Source: Tritonibacter mobilis (GTDB taxonomy: Bacteria > Pseudomonadota > Alphaproteobacteria > Rhodobacterales > Rhodobacteraceae). From it: 64,000 bases of DNA. The notes below the pieces were generated by a model. The model was not told the DNA's origin. It ran no database searches and saw only the letters and a list, made by a program, of their open reading frames with translations. The position numbers were made by a program, and so were the translations under genes. The DNA lies in contig NZ_LNWY01000003.1 of the NCBI RefSeq assembly GCF_001681715.1, forward strand, positions 248,001-312,000, written 5' to 3'. Position 1 is the first letter of the stretch. Each line of letters starts with the position of its first letter. Of this stretch, positions 9,142-18,928 are shown in pieces.

Positions 9142-10008
9142 TCAGTTGAAGGCCGCGCAAGGGTCCGGGCGCGCTACCGGATCGGATGGGATCACCACAT
9201 CAAAGGTTCCATCGATCTGCCCATCCTCCGCCTGACCGAGGGAGAACACCGAAAGCTCCGGCGCTGCATAGCGCAGATAGACCACCGCGCCGCGATCCAG
9301 TCTTGCATGGCCATTTCCCGTTACGATCACCACTGGCCCCGCTTTGGCATTATCCGCACCCTCATGTGCCCGGAGCGCGGCCCGCGCCAGTGATGCATCC
9401 CGCAGCCGCTGAACCTCGACCATACCGGGCAAAAGATCATGCGGCAGCGCATTACAATGCGCGGCTTGTTGGTCGGCCTCACGTTCGGATTGCTCTTCTT
9501 CTGACAAAGCCATGTCTAGCCCAAAGCGGGCTGCGTCTTCTTGGCCAAAATAGGCCACACCGCCCTTTGCCACCGCAGCGCGCGCCTCTGATCGTGGCAC
9601 CGCCGCCCCCCAATGTTGAGCTGCGGGAGAGGCGACAAAGATCGGCTGATACATAGAAAACTCTGGCCAGCCACTTTCTGCCCACCCCAGCACCTCACCC
9701 AGTTGCGCCGGTTGAGCGAGCACCTCTTGGTTCAACAGCTCCGCCTGTTCCTGCGTCAGCATCTCCCAGACCACAGCGACTGGATTGATCGCGGCAATGA
9801 CCTCAGCCTGCACCAGATGATGGGCCGGATTGTCATGAACTTCGCCAAGCAGGACGATATCGGCTTGCTTGGCCTTCTCGATAACGGCTGCCAAATCAGG
9901 ATTTTGCCCGGCGTTGGCAGCGAATGTATAGGGCAGAAGAGCAATTGCGGCTGCTGCCAGACTAAATTGCAGACCCTGAGGTCCGCCCTTAAAATTCGGT
10001 ATTCTCAT
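9142..10008 (-). CDS. ChaN-like haem-binding/iron-regulated protein
   Basis: The 288-residue protein begins with an export signal (hydrophobic stretch up to ANAG, about residue 34) and has the ChaN signature LLGEVHDNPAHH followed by AVVWEMLTQEQAELLN. Campylobacter ChaN is a haem-binding lipoprotein that dimerises around two haems. Here no lipobox Cys follows the signal, so it is probably soluble periplasmic. The C-terminal GNGHARLDRG segment is also typical of the family. It overlaps the upstream sigma-factor gene by 4 bp (ATGA), suggesting co-expression in a stress regulon. The haem role is inferred from the family. Confidence 0.8.
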   Translation of the reverse strand: MRIPNFKGGPQGLQFSLAAAAIALLPYTFAANAGQNPDLAAVIEKAKQADIVLLGEVHDNPAHHLVQAEVIAAINPVAVVWEMLTQEQAELLNQEVLAQPAQLGEVLGWAESGWPEFSMYQPIFVASPAAQHWGAAVPRSEARAAVAKGGVAYFGQEDAARFGLDMALSEEEQSEREADQQAAHCNALPHDLLPGMVEVQRLRDASLARAALRAHEGADNAKAGPVVIVTGNGHARLDRGAVVYLRYAAPELSVFSLGQAEDGQIDGTFDVVIPSDPVARPDPCAAFN

Positions 10009-10883
10009 GCGAGAAAGTTCTGCACCTCACGCGACTGACCTTCAAGGCTCTTTCTCATCTTGAGGAATGCCGCCGCCTCCAGTTGGCGGACACGCTCTTT
10101 GGACAGGCCCAACTCATTTCCGAGACTTTCGAGTGTGCGGGAGTCCTCGCGCAGCTTGCGCTCGCGCACGATAAAGCGCTCACGTTCATTCAGCCCGTTG
10201 AGCGCCGTCACCAGCCACTCACGCAGTTGCCTGCGATCATGATCCGCCGCGACGCGCTCGGCCGCCTGTTCGCTGTCGTCTTCCAGCGCGTCGATCCATT
10301 CGCGCCCGTCCTCATCTGCTGATTGCACAGCGTTCAGCGAAAAATCCGCGCCCGCAAGGCGGCCATCCATCATCTCCACATCGCGCAGGGGCACGCCGAT
10401 TTCTTCGGCAACCATCTGGTGCAGCTTGTGGCGATCCAATTCCACGCCATCGCTCTCTGCTTCGCGTTCGAGCTGCGCTTGCACGCGGCGCATGTTGAAA
10501 AACAGTGACTTCTGCGATGATGTCGACCCTGTGCGCACCATAGACCAGTTGCGCATCACGTAGTCCTGAATCGACGCTTTGATCCACCAGACCGCATATG
10601 TCGAGAAGCGCACCCCACGGTCGGGGTCGAATTTCTCGGCGGCCTTCATCAGGCCCAGTCCCGCCTCTTGGATCAGATCGTTCATCGGCGCACCGTAACG
10701 ACGGAACTTGGAGGCCATCGAGACCGCAAGCCGCATGTAAGCCGTGATCAGGCGATGCAGCGCCTGCACATCCTGATGATCCCGCCAGGCGTAGGCCAAA
10801 GCCAACTCTGTATCTGCATCCAGAAGCTCGGCTTTCATCGCCCGCTTCGGGAGGGGGTTTTCGGTGGTCTCGTCCAGTGCCAT
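10005..10883 (-). CDS. rpoH: RNA polymerase sigma-32 factor, RpoH type
   Basis: The 292-residue sigma factor has region 2 with DLIQEAGLGLMKAAEKFDP and YAVWWIKASIQDYVMRNW, the RpoH-specific box (SSQKSLFFNMRR), and a region 4 helix-turn-helix (ESLGNELGLSKERVRQLE). RpoH directs heat-shock gene transcription. Rhodobacter relatives carry two copies, of which RpoHII is under RpoE control in the singlet-oxygen response. Which copy this is cannot be settled, because no clear RpoE promoter is seen upstream. GGGAG 7 nt before the ATG supports the start. chaN overlaps its end. Confidence 0.93.
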   Translation of the reverse strand: MALDETTENPLPKRAMKAELLDADTELALAYAWRDHQDVQALHRLITAYMRLAVSMASKFRRYGAPMNDLIQEAGLGLMKAAEKFDPDRGVRFSTYAVWWIKASIQDYVMRNWSMVRTGSTSSQKSLFFNMRRVQAQLEREAESDGVELDRHKLHQMVAEEIGVPLRDVEMMDGRLAGADFSLNAVQSADEDGREWIDALEDDSEQAAERVAADHDRRQLREWLVTALNGLNERERFIVRERKLREDSRTLESLGNELGLSKERVRQLEAAAFLKMRKSLEGQSREVQNFLA

Positions 10884-11070
10884 TTTAAACTCCCTGTTCT
10901 AAGAACTACGTTGACAACGTGTGAGGGCGGGCTTTGGTTCAAAAATAAATGTGCCGGATCTTTGAAAGATGCCCATCGCATCCCGGTGAACAGTAGGAAT
11001 GCAAATTACCTGAGCGGCCGCATTTGTCGGCGCGACGCGCAGTATGCTTACAACTTTGAGGATAACCAAC

Positions 11071-11589
11071 TTGGCCAGCAAAGTCACAATTATTCTCGGT
11101 GGTGCCGCCTCGGGAAAGTCCGCATTCGCCGAGCAAGCCTGTGTTAAAACAGGCAAAAACAAAATTTATTGGGCGACTTCACAAATATTTGACCTTGAAA
11201 TGAAAGAGAAAGTCGCGCGCCACCTTACTCAACGCGGCCCCGACTGGACCACAATCGAAGACCCTTATACCGCAGCGACAGCCTTTGAGAATACTCAACC
11301 AAAGGATGTAGTCCTTATGGACTGTGCGACGATGTGGCTGACTAATCATTTGATAGCTGAGCATAATTTGGAAGAGGAAACAGACCGCCTTCTGTCTGCA
11401 ATTGAGACATGCCCGGCAGAGGTGATTGTGGTAACGAATGAAACCGGTCTTGGGATCGTTCCCGAAAATGCCTTGGCGCGTCGTTTCCGTGAGGCGCAAG
11501 GACGTTTGAACATCGCGCTTGCTGCAAAAGCCGACTGCGTCGTGATGGTCGCGGCAGGTTTACCCATGGTGTTGAAAGGCGCGTTGTGA
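11071..11589 (+). CDS. cobU: adenosylcobinamide kinase / adenosylcobinamide-phosphate guanylyltransferase
   Basis: The enzyme phosphorylates adenosylcobinamide and transfers GMP to it in the assembly of the cobalamin nucleotide loop. The P-loop GGAASGKSAFAEQA lies at the N terminus, and the GMP-accepting region and VVTNETGLGIVPEN signature are near residues 110-130. I chose the TTG at 11071 because GAGG lies 9 nt upstream and family members begin almost at the P-loop. An in-frame ATG at 11044 would add nine residues. The first part of the gene is noticeably more AT-rich than its neighbours. It is followed directly (GTGA overlap) by a cobC-like phosphatase. Confidence 0.9.
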   Translation: MASKVTIILGGAASGKSAFAEQACVKTGKNKIYWATSQIFDLEMKEKVARHLTQRGPDWTTIEDPYTAATAFENTQPKDVVLMDCATMWLTNHLIAEHNLEEETDRLLSAIETCPAEVIVVTNETGLGIVPENALARRFREAQGRLNIALAAKADCVVMVAAGLPMVLKGAL

Positions 11590-12167
11590 TCACCCGTTTC
11601 CACATGATACGCCACGGCCCGACCCATGCAAAATGCATGGTGGGATGGTCTGATGTGCCCGCAGATTTGTCGGATACCGAGGCGCTCAGACGGCTGTCAG
11701 ACGGCTTGCCAAGTGAGGCTTTGGTGATCTCCTCTGACCTCGACCGTGCGGTTGCCACCGCTGATGCGATTCAGGGCAAGCGTCATCGCCTTCCCCATGC
11801 ACCCGATCTGCGCGAAATGCACTTTGGCGATTGGGAATTGCGCCGCTGGAAAGACATCGACGCCGAAAGCCCTGATCACATTCGCGCCTTTTGGGAGCAG
11901 CCGGGTGACATCGCCCCGCCCAATGGCGAGAGCTGGAACGCGCTGATGCGGCGTGTATCACTTCAGTTTGATACGCTTGCAGAAGATCACAGAGGACAAG
12001 ACATCATCGTCGTCGGACATTTCGGTCAGATCCTCTGTCAGGTGCAACGGGCCTCCCGTTTGACCGCGACCGAGGCTTTTGCGCAGAAAATCGACAACCT
12101 CTCCCTGAGCCAGATTTATCATAGCGCTGAGGGCTGGCGTGCAGGCACTATAAATCAAATTTTGTGA
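11586..12167 (+). CDS. cobC: histidine phosphatase family protein, probable alpha-ribazole phosphatase
   Basis: This 193-residue protein has the phosphoglycerate-mutase-like RHGPTHAK motif (phospho-His), the second Arg in SSDLDRAVATA, and VVGHFGQI with the second catalytic His. Its GTG start overlaps the stop of cobU, so the pair is translationally coupled. The context argues for removal of phosphate from alpha-ribazole-5'-phosphate or adenosylcobalamin phosphate in the last steps of B12 synthesis. The family is broad, so the substrate is inferred from context. Confidence 0.82.
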   Translation: MITRFHMIRHGPTHAKCMVGWSDVPADLSDTEALRRLSDGLPSEALVISSDLDRAVATADAIQGKRHRLPHAPDLREMHFGDWELRRWKDIDAESPDHIRAFWEQPGDIAPPNGESWNALMRRVSLQFDTLAEDHRGQDIIVVGHFGQILCQVQRASRLTATEAFAQKIDNLSLSQIYHSAEGWRAGTINQIL

Positions 12168-12225
12168 TATATTTCGCAACAAACATTAGTTATTCTGATG
12201 GCGAACGCACGGCTATCCTAGCTCC

Positions 12226-12906
12226 ATGACATATACACTCTACATCGGTGATCGCATGTATTCCAGCTGGTCTTTGCGCGGCTGGCTCATGCTCGAGAAG
12301 TTCTCGCTGCCCTATGACGCGCAGCTTGTGGGGCTTTATTCTGGAACCATGGCGCAGGATCTCGCGGACCTCGCCCCGGCGCGTCTCGTGCCCACCCTGA
12401 AGTTGCCTGATGGCACGGTGATCGGCGAAACGATGGCGATGGCCGAAACCCTCGCGGAGCGCCACCCGGACGCGGGTTTATGGCCGCAAGATGCCAAGAG
12501 CCGCGCCACCGCACGCTGGCTTTGTGCTGAGATGGCCGCAGGGTTCAGCGCCCTGCGCAGTGCCTGCCCCATGCAACTCAGCCATATATGGCAAGGTTTT
12601 CAGCCGTCTGAGGCGGTTTTGGCAGACCTGCGGCGGGTCGAGGCGCTCGTTGCACATGCGCGCAAGATATCTGGTCACACAACCGGGCCGCTCTTTGGCG
12701 CGTATAGTCTGGCAGAGGTGTTCTACACCCCTGTTGCGGCACGGATCGTTGGCTATGATCTGCCAGTCTCTGACGCGACCCGCGCCTATTGCATCAACCT
12801 CCTGAGCGATCCAGCCGTGCTGTCGTGGCAAGAGGCCGCACACGAGGTGCGGTATGATCCGGAGCCCTATCTGCTGGATCTGGACCGCAAGCCATGGGCG
12901 CTCTGA
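12226..12906 (+). CDS. glutathione S-transferase family protein
   Basis: The 226-residue protein has an N-terminal thioredoxin-like domain (residues 1-80) with YSSWSLRGWLMLEK as the glutathione-site loop and the cis-Pro in ARLVPTLKLPDG. The GSH-contact E-T appears in VIGETMAMAETL. A helical C-terminal domain follows. It resembles the GstA/maleylacetoacetate-isomerase-like group found widely in alphaproteobacteria. It is monocistronic with about 60 bp upstream. The substrate is unknown. Confidence 0.85.
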   Translation: MTYTLYIGDRMYSSWSLRGWLMLEKFSLPYDAQLVGLYSGTMAQDLADLAPARLVPTLKLPDGTVIGETMAMAETLAERHPDAGLWPQDAKSRATARWLCAEMAAGFSALRSACPMQLSHIWQGFQPSEAVLADLRRVEALVAHARKISGHTTGPLFGAYSLAEVFYTPVAARIVGYDLPVSDATRAYCINLLSDPAVLSWQEAAHEVRYDPEPYLLDLDRKPWAL

Positions 12907-13019
12907 CATTCACCCTGCACGATTTCGCGGAGGCTTCACGCCGCCCTTAACCAATCAGTAACCACGATTTCCAATGCTGTCCCTTGAGGATCTCATCCGA
13001 GATTTCTCCGGGGGCAGCT

Positions 13020-14522
13020 ATGATTTCACGCGCACAAACTGTTGCATTTCAGGGTGTTGAGGCCTGCCCGGTGGAGGTGCAATGCGCTGTGGCACCGGGG
13101 CTTCCGGCCTTTTCCATCGTGGGGCTTCCGGACAAAGCAGTAAGCGAGGCGCGTGATCGCGTGCGTTCAGCACTGGCAGTGATGTCGATTGCCTTGCCGT
13201 CGAAGCGGATCACCATCAACCTATCCCCTGCGGATCTGCCCAAAGAGGGCAGCCATTTCGACCTACCCATTGCGGTCGCCCTGCTCGCAGCCCTTGAAAT
13301 ACTGCCCCCCGAGGCGGCCAATGAGACCCTCTCGCTTGGAGAGCTGTCGCTGGACGGAACGCTGGTTGCAATCACCGGCGCACTGCCCGCAGCCCTCGCC
13401 GCCGCGGAACAGGACCGCACGCTCCTGTGCCCGAAAGGGTCGAGCGCGGAGGCCGCTTGGGTCGAGGCCGCAACAGTCATCGGCGCGGCCTCCCTGTCGG
13501 AATTGATCCGCCATTTCACCGGACAGGGCGTGATTACACCTGCACAGCCGGGCGAGGTCATTGATGGCCCACCCGACAAGGATCTGTCGGACGTTAAAGG
13601 ACAAGAGGTTGCACGGCGCGCACTGGAAATCGCCGCTGCAGGACGCCACCATCTGTTGATGAGTGGTCCACCGGGGGCTGGGAAATCCATGATGGCCGCG
13701 CGCCTGCCGTCGATCCTGCCACCGCTCACGCCGCAAGAGGCGCTGGAAACATCGATGATCCACTCTATCTGCGGTCTGATCGAGGCTGGAGGAGTCAGCC
13801 GCGCCCGCCCCTACCGGGCACCGCATCACACGGCCTCTATGGCGGCCATCGTTGGCGGGGGGCGGCGGGCACAACCGGGCGAAATCAGCCTTGCGCATAA
13901 TGGCGTCTTGTTTCTGGATGAGTTACCCGAATTTGCCCGCGCCGTTCTAGAAACCCTGCGCCAGCCTCTGGAAACAGGAGATGTGATGGTCGCGCGGGTC
14001 AATGCGCATGTGCGCTATCCGAGCCGTTTCATGCTGGTGGCCGCCGCCAATCCCTGTCGGTGTGGCTACATGACCGACCCTGCCCGCGCCTGCCCCCGCG
14101 CACCAAGCTGCGGAACGGATTACATGGGGCGCATCTCCGGCCCGCTGATGGACAGGTTCGATCTTCGCATAGAGGTAGTGCCCGTGGCCTTTGCCGATCT
14201 GGAACGCAGCCGCCCCGGCGAAAGCTCCGCGACTGTCGCCCGGCGGGTGGCACAGGCCCGCACCATACAGGCAGAGCGATATGCGGCTTGTGACGGGACG
14301 AGTGTGAATGCCGACGCCGAAGGACGCGTTCTGGAAGATGTCGCCCAGCTCCAAGACGACAGTCGCGCACTCATGATGCAGGCCTCCGAACATTTCGGTC
14401 TTAGCGCGCGGGGGTATCACCGGGTGCTGCGGGTCGCCCGCACCATCGCCGATCTGGACGGCGCGCCCCAGATCGCGCGTGATCACGTCGCCGAGGCCCT
14501 CTCGTATCGCTTGCCGCGCTGA
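13020..14522 (+). CDS. comM: YifB/ComM family Mg-chelatase-like AAA+ ATPase
   Basis: The 500-residue protein has an N-terminal Lon-protease-like (ChlI) domain (FQGVEACPVEVQCAV... AVSEARDRVRSAL). The AAA+ core follows with Walker A GPPGAGKSMM near residue 215 and Walker B LFLDELPEF near 300, and a zinc-type ANPCRCGY loop comes next. ComM is a hexameric helicase that promotes branch migration when incoming single-stranded DNA is recombined during natural transformation. An open frame extends 12 codons upstream, but domain homology and a G-rich site before MISRAQTV favour 13020. Confidence 0.92.
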   Translation: MISRAQTVAFQGVEACPVEVQCAVAPGLPAFSIVGLPDKAVSEARDRVRSALAVMSIALPSKRITINLSPADLPKEGSHFDLPIAVALLAALEILPPEAANETLSLGELSLDGTLVAITGALPAALAAAEQDRTLLCPKGSSAEAAWVEAATVIGAASLSELIRHFTGQGVITPAQPGEVIDGPPDKDLSDVKGQEVARRALEIAAAGRHHLLMSGPPGAGKSMMAARLPSILPPLTPQEALETSMIHSICGLIEAGGVSRARPYRAPHHTASMAAIVGGGRRAQPGEISLAHNGVLFLDELPEFARAVLETLRQPLETGDVMVARVNAHVRYPSRFMLVAAANPCRCGYMTDPARACPRAPSCGTDYMGRISGPLMDRFDLRIEVVPVAFADLERSRPGESSATVARRVAQARTIQAERYAACDGTSVNADAEGRVLEDVAQLQDDSRALMMQASEHFGLSARGYHRVLRVARTIADLDGAPQIARDHVAEALSYRLPR

Positions 14523-14531
14523 GATCAGAGC

Positions 14532-15419
14532 CTAGAGGTTCATGCGGGCGAAATAGGCAATATCGCAAAGCGACCTGCGCGCCTCAGGAATCCAACCGTC
14601 AAACAGATGCCAGACATGGGGCGCTGTGGGGTGCAGATACTCTGAGACCTCTGCACCGGATCCACGCAGATGCTCTGCCATGCGGCGACAGTCATCAAAC
14701 AGGATTTCGGTTTCGCCATACTGTAACAGAACCGGCGGACAGTCGGGAAACGCGGCAAATAGGGGCGACACTCGTGGATCAGCGGGTTGCATGCCCGCTG
14801 GAACCACATAATCCACCAGCTCTCTGATGCGTGCGACCGGCAGAAAAGGATCACGGTCTGCGTTGCGGGTCAGGCTCTCACCACTCAGGCTCAGATCACA
14901 CCACGGCGACATGGCAAACAGGGCCGCTGGCGGCGTGCCCGCGCGACACAGATGCGACAGCAGCGCCAGTGCCAGCCCTCCCCCTGCGGAATCCCCGCCA
15001 ATCACCACATCGGAGGGGGCATACCCCGTTGCGATCAGATGCGCCCACGCCGCAACGGCTGCGTCAAAGGCCGCCGGAGCGGGGTGCTCTGGCGCGAGCG
15101 GATAATCCGGGGCGCAGACCTCTAGCCCAGAAAGCCGCGAGAGCCGGCCCAGCATCGCCGCGTGGCTCTTGGGGCTTCCGGCGATATAGCCACCGCCATG
15201 AAAGTAAAGGATGATTTTACCCGGCGTGCAGGGACCACACCGGATACGGTCCAGCCCCGCGCGATCCGCGATATGGCACAGGTATGGCGGCGTTTGAAAC
15301 ACCAGACGTGCGGTGCGTTCAAACGATGCGCGCGCCTCTTCTGGGCCTTTGACACGCTGCAACCGGGGCCGCACCAGATGGCGCAGCCCTGCCACCAACA
15401 GGTTAAGTGCGCGGCTCAC
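14532..15419 (-). CDS. alpha/beta hydrolase, hormone-sensitive-lipase-type esterase
   Basis: The 295-residue protein carries the HSL-family oxyanion motif [11 protein letters not shown] at about residue 73, the nucleophile elbow [13 protein letters not shown] near 142, and the acid and base towards the C terminus (the His in TAPHVWHLF). No signal peptide is visible, so it probably acts in the cytoplasm on short acyl esters. It overlaps the end of gshB by 4 bp and is probably its co-transcribed downstream neighbour. The substrate is unknown. Confidence 0.87.
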   Translation of the reverse strand: MSRALNLLVAGLRHLVRPRLQRVKGPEEARASFERTARLVFQTPPYLCHIADRAGLDRIRCGPCTPGKIILYFHGGGYIAGSPKSHAAMLGRLSRLSGLEVCAPDYPLAPEHPAPAAFDAAVAAWAHLIATGYAPSDVVIGGDSAGGGLALALLSHLCRAGTPPAALFAMSPWCDLSLSGESLTRNADRDPFLPVARIRELVDYVVPAGMQPADPRVSPLFAAFPDCPPVLLQYGETEILFDDCRRMAEHLRGSGAEVSEYLHPTAPHVWHLFDGWIPEARRSLCDIAYFARMNL

Positions 15420-16351
15420 GCAACGCGTGCCTCAATGGCCTCCCAGACCTTTTCAGCGATATTGACACCGTTGAACCGCTCCAGCTCCTGAATGCCGGTG
15501 GGCGAGGTCACGTTGATTTCGGTCAGGTAATCGCCAATGACGTCGATGCCCACAAACACTTGCCCCCGCTCCTTCAGGAGCGGGCCAATTGCGGCACAGA
15601 TTTCAAGGTCACGGTCGGTCAGGCCGATTTTCTCAGGCCGTCCGCCCACATGCATGTTGGAACGTGTTTCGCCCGCAGCGGGCACGCGGTTGATCGCCCC
15701 CACCGGCTCACCATCCACGAGGATCACTCGCTTGTCGCCATTGGACACATCGGGCAGGAATTTCTGCACAATCAGCGGTTCGCGGCTGAAACCAGTGAAC
15801 AGTTCATGCAGCGACGACAGGTTGCGATCATTGGCATCCAGCCGGAACACACCTGCCCCGCCGTTGCCGTAAAGCGGCTTCAGGATCACATCGCCATGTT
15901 TGGCCTTGAACGCCTTGATGGTGTCGAGATCGCGCGCGATCGTGGTTGGCGGTGTCAGCTCCGGGAAGTCCAGAACCAGCAGTTTTTCCGGGTAGTTGCG
16001 CACCCAGAAGGGATCGTTGACCACAAGCACGTCGTCCTTCAGCCGATCCAACAGATGCGTCGAGGTGATGTAATGCATGTCAAACGGCGGGTCCTGACGC
16101 AGCCAGACAACATCGAACTCCGCCAGATCGACCTCGCGGAGTTCACCTAGCGTAGCCGGGGTGCCAGCCACACGTTGTACGACCATGTCATGACCACGCG
16201 CGGTGATGCGCCCTTCCTGATAGGCCAGCTGATCGGGGCCATAGTAAAACAGCTCATGACCACGCTTTTGCGCTTCTTCGGCAAGGCGAAAGCTGCTGTC
16301 GGCGTTGATATCGACGCCCATGATCGGGTCCATCTGAAAGGCAATTTTCAT
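15416..16351 (-). CDS. gshB: glutathione synthetase
   Basis: The 311-residue ATP-grasp enzyme joins gamma-glutamylcysteine and glycine to make glutathione. It has the N-terminal [20 protein letters not shown], the ATP-binding [18 protein letters not shown] near 150, and the metal-site end [14 protein letters not shown]. The start at 16351 follows AAGGGA about 9 nt upstream; an upstream in-frame Met is less likely. The length matches the bacterial enzyme (about 315). Confidence 0.96.
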   Translation of the reverse strand: MKIAFQMDPIMGVDINADSSFRLAEEAQKRGHELFYYGPDQLAYQEGRITARGHDMVVQRVAGTPATLGELREVDLAEFDVVWLRQDPPFDMHYITSTHLLDRLKDDVLVVNDPFWVRNYPEKLLVLDFPELTPPTTIARDLDTIKAFKAKHGDVILKPLYGNGGAGVFRLDANDRNLSSLHELFTGFSREPLIVQKFLPDVSNGDKRVILVDGEPVGAINRVPAAGETRSNMHVGGRPEKIGLTDRDLEICAAIGPLLKERGQVFVGIDVIGDYLTEINVTSPTGIQELERFNGVNIAEKVWEAIEARVA

Positions 16352-16411
16352 AACATGTGTCCCTTGTTTCACCACCGATACATGGCGCAGGCTTTAGCCA
16401 TGTTCAATGGC

Positions 16412-16786
16412 TCAGCCGTGGCCATAGGCATTTTCGATGATTTCCACCTCACCCGCCCCCCAGACCAACACCACATCAAGGCGCGTCTCAGTGAGCTGGC
16501 CCTTGGGTTCGCCATCCAGAAAGACGGCCGCGCTTGCCATCACCCGCTGCATTTGCGCAGGCAAAATGCGGGCAGCAGCACGATCACGGGTGGAGCTGGA
16601 TTTCACCTCGGCAAAGATGACCTCTTCACCATTTCTAACGATCAGGTCGATCTCGCCATGTGGGCCACGCCAGCGCGTTTCGGCCAAAGCATATCCACGG
16701 GCGAGATAGGCACGGGTGGCAATCTCCTCGGCAGCAGCACCCGCGATATGAGACCTCTGTCCTCGCGCCTGCCTGCCCTGCCCCAT
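16412..16786 (-). CDS. yraN: YraN family (UPF0102) endonuclease-like protein
   Basis: This 124-residue protein has the restriction-endonuclease-like core of UPF0102: GAAAEEIATRAYLARGYALAE, then HGEIDLIVRNGEEVIFAEVKS, which contains the Asp and E-x-K positions of the PD-(D/E)XK fold. The family's function is not established; a Holliday-junction-type nuclease role has been suggested from the fold. It lies 11 bp after rsmI on the same strand, an arrangement common in proteobacteria. Confidence 0.88.
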   Translation of the reverse strand: MGQGRQARGQRSHIAGAAAEEIATRAYLARGYALAETRWRGPHGEIDLIVRNGEEVIFAEVKSSSTRDRAAARILPAQMQRVMASAAVFLDGEPKGQLTETRLDVVLVWGAGEVEIIENAYGHG

Positions 16787-16797
16787 GCTATCCGCCC

Positions 16798-17655
16798 TCA
16801 GCTCTCGCGCGCGATTTGCAACGCTTGTTGATAGATCTTGCGGCGTGGCTCGCCATGCGCCTCGGCCACAATCGCGGCTGCATCTTTGACCGAATTATCA
16901 CGCAGGGCCGCGCGCAGATCGGCCTCCAGATCAGCAGCGCTGGTTGCAGCTTCTCGCTGCCGGTCCACAAGGATTACGATTTCACCTTTCACCGGGGCTT
17001 CGGCAAGCCCTGTCGCGAGATCCGAGAGTGTTCCCCGGCGCACCTCTTCGAATTTTTTGGTAAGCTCACGGCACAGCGCCGCCTCACGCCCGCCAAGGAC
17101 CTCCGCCATATCCAAAAGCGAGGCCGCAACGCGTTTGGGTGATTCGTAAAACACCAAGGTGCCGGGAATATTCGCCACCTCTTCCAGACGCTTACGCCGC
17201 GCGCCGCTGGCATTGGGCAAAAAACCTGCAAAGAAAAACGCATCTGTCGGCAGGCCCGCGAGGGTCAATGCGCAAAGTGCTGCAGAAGCGCCCGGTGCGG
17301 CCGTCACCAGATGGCCCGCCTGCGCGGCCTCGCGACTGAGGTCATAGCCCGGATCGGCGATCATCGGCATGCCCGCCTCAGATGCATAGGCCACCGATTT
17401 GCCCGCAGCGAGGTCCGCCATCAGGCGTGCACGCGCGCCAGCGCCAGAGTGATCGTGATAGGCAACCACTGGACGATCCCCGAGAGGCACCCCGTGGATT
17501 TCAAGGAGTTTACGCATAGAACGCGTATCCTCTGCCGCGATGACGTCGGCAGAGGCCAGCACGTCAAGGGCGCGCAGAGTAATGTCGCGTGCGGTGCCGA
17601 TGGGAGTTGCGACAAAGTATAACCCCGGCGGCAAACTGACGATTTTGTGATTCAC
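16798..17655 (-). CDS. rsmI: 16S rRNA (cytidine-1402-2'-O)-methyltransferase
   Basis: RsmI adds the 2'-O-methyl to C1402 in the decoding centre of 16S rRNA. The tetrapyrrole-methylase fold starts at once with GLYFVATPIGTARDITLRAL. VIAAEDTRSMRKLL and the SAM-site loop SEAGMPMIADPG follow. I chose the GTG at 17655, giving 285 residues like the E. coli protein. The open frame runs about 97 codons further upstream, but that stretch overlaps the divergent lipoprotein gene and has no domain. yraN follows. Confidence 0.92.
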   Translation of the reverse strand: MNHKIVSLPPGLYFVATPIGTARDITLRALDVLASADVIAAEDTRSMRKLLEIHGVPLGDRPVVAYHDHSGAGARARLMADLAAGKSVAYASEAGMPMIADPGYDLSREAAQAGHLVTAAPGASAALCALTLAGLPTDAFFFAGFLPNASGARRKRLEEVANIPGTLVFYESPKRVAASLLDMAEVLGGREAALCRELTKKFEEVRRGTLSDLATGLAEAPVKGEIVILVDRQREAATSAADLEADLRAALRDNSVKDAAAIVAEAHGEPRRKIYQQALQIARES

Positions 17656-17743
17656 GCTGGACCCGCTTTCCTGGTCGTCTATGATCGCTCCAAACCAAAA
17701 CGGGTACGCGAAGCATATCGTCGCGGCCCGGAACAGGGAGTTT

Positions 17744-18928
17744 ATGCGCTTTATGTTTGCTGTTTTCAATCGGGCCCGCAAGGTTGTCCTGACCGCCACC
17801 ACAGTTGTTGCCACTGCACTCGTTGCCGCCTGTGATCCCGGTGCGATTTCCGGCGGTGGACCCACCATCAATACTTCGAAACCCGTGCCGGTCGCTTTGC
17901 TGGTGCCGCGCGGCTCTGCCCAGCGCGGTGATGACGTGCTGGCCAAGAGTTTAGAGAATGCCGCGCGTCTGGCGATTGCAGACCTGAACGGTGTGCAGGT
18001 GGACTTGCGGGTTTATGACACCGCGGGCAATCCACAAACTGCCGCTGCCGTCGCAACCCAAGCGGTGCAAGACGGCGCGCGCATCATCCTCGGGCCGGTT
18101 TACGCTGAGGCCGCCAATGCCGCGGGCATCGCCGCGGCCAAGCGTGGCGTGAACGTGCTGGCGTTTTCCAACAACACCTCCATCGCGGGCGGTAACGTCT
18201 TTGTGCTGGGATCTACCTTTGAAAACTCCGCCCGCCGCCTGACCCAATACGCAAAGCGCCAAGGCAAGAGCAATATGGTCGTGGTCTCCGGCAATAACGC
18301 CGCAGGCCAGACCGGACGCGCCGCGATTCAGCAGGCTGCGGTGCAGAGCGGGATGACCGTTGCCGGCAGTGTGAGCTATGATCTGTCGCAGCAGGGCGTG
18401 ATCAATGCGATCCCGACCATCACCCAGAGCGTTCGCCAAAAGAACGCAGACGTGATGTTCCTGACCGCCACCACCGCAGGTGCGCTGCCGCTGTTGACCC
18501 AACTGCTGCCCGAAGCGGGTGTTGCAACCACAGATGTGCAGTACATGGGCCTGACTCGCTGGGACATTCCGGCACAAACGCTGGAACTGTCCGGCGTGCA
18601 AAATGGCTGGTTTGCGATGCCTGACCCGCAAAAGTCCGGCTCTTTCCGTGCCCGCTACCAGTCCGCCTACGGCGCAGCCCCTCACCCGATTGGCGGGTTG
18701 GCCTATGACGGCATTGCCGCCATTGGTGCACTTGTCAGCTCTGGCAATTCCGGTGCGCTGACCGGTGCGGCACTGACACAATCCGCAGGGTTCCAAGGCA
18801 CAGGGGGTATCTTCCGCCTGCGTCCTGATGGCACCAACGAACGTGGCCTCGCCATCGCAACGATCAAGGACAAGAAAGTCGTCATCATTGACCCAGCGCC
18901 CCGAAGCTTCCCAGGAGCCGGTTCCTGA
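17744..18928 (+). CDS. LpoA/LppC-like lipoprotein (penicillin-binding protein activator family)
   Basis: A lipoprotein precursor of about 394 residues. The signal sequence ends with LVAACDPG, a lipobox with Cys near residue 31, followed by a periplasmic type-I binding fold (PVPVALLVPRGSA, IILGPVYAEAANAA, VVVSGNNAAGQTGR). This is the C-terminal module of LpoA, the outer-membrane lipoprotein that activates PBP1A. The N-terminal TPR domain of enterobacterial LpoA is missing, as in other alphaproteobacteria. AGGGAG precedes the ATG at 17744; an ATG 9 bp later is possible. It is divergent from rsmI, and its 3' end probably overlaps glnD. Confidence 0.85.
   Translation: MRFMFAVFNRARKVVLTATTVVATALVAACDPGAISGGGPTINTSKPVPVALLVPRGSAQRGDDVLAKSLENAARLAIADLNGVQVDLRVYDTAGNPQTAAAVATQAVQDGARIILGPVYAEAANAAGIAAAKRGVNVLAFSNNTSIAGGNVFVLGSTFENSARRLTQYAKRQGKSNMVVVSGNNAAGQTGRAAIQQAAVQSGMTVAGSVSYDLSQQGVINAIPTITQSVRQKNADVMFLTATTAGALPLLTQLLPEAGVATTDVQYMGLTRWDIPAQTLELSGVQNGWFAMPDPQKSGSFRARYQSAYGAAPHPIGGLAYDGIAAIGALVSSGNSGALTGAALTQSAGFQGTGGIFRLRPDGTNERGLAIATIKDKKVVIIDPAPRSFPGAGS

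Noticed and set aside
10884-11000. Possible RpoE promoter upstream of rpoH (AGATCC on the minus strand)
   Set aside because: The first base differs from TGATCC and no TA-type -10 follows at 17-19 nt, so it does not support RpoE control of this rpoH.
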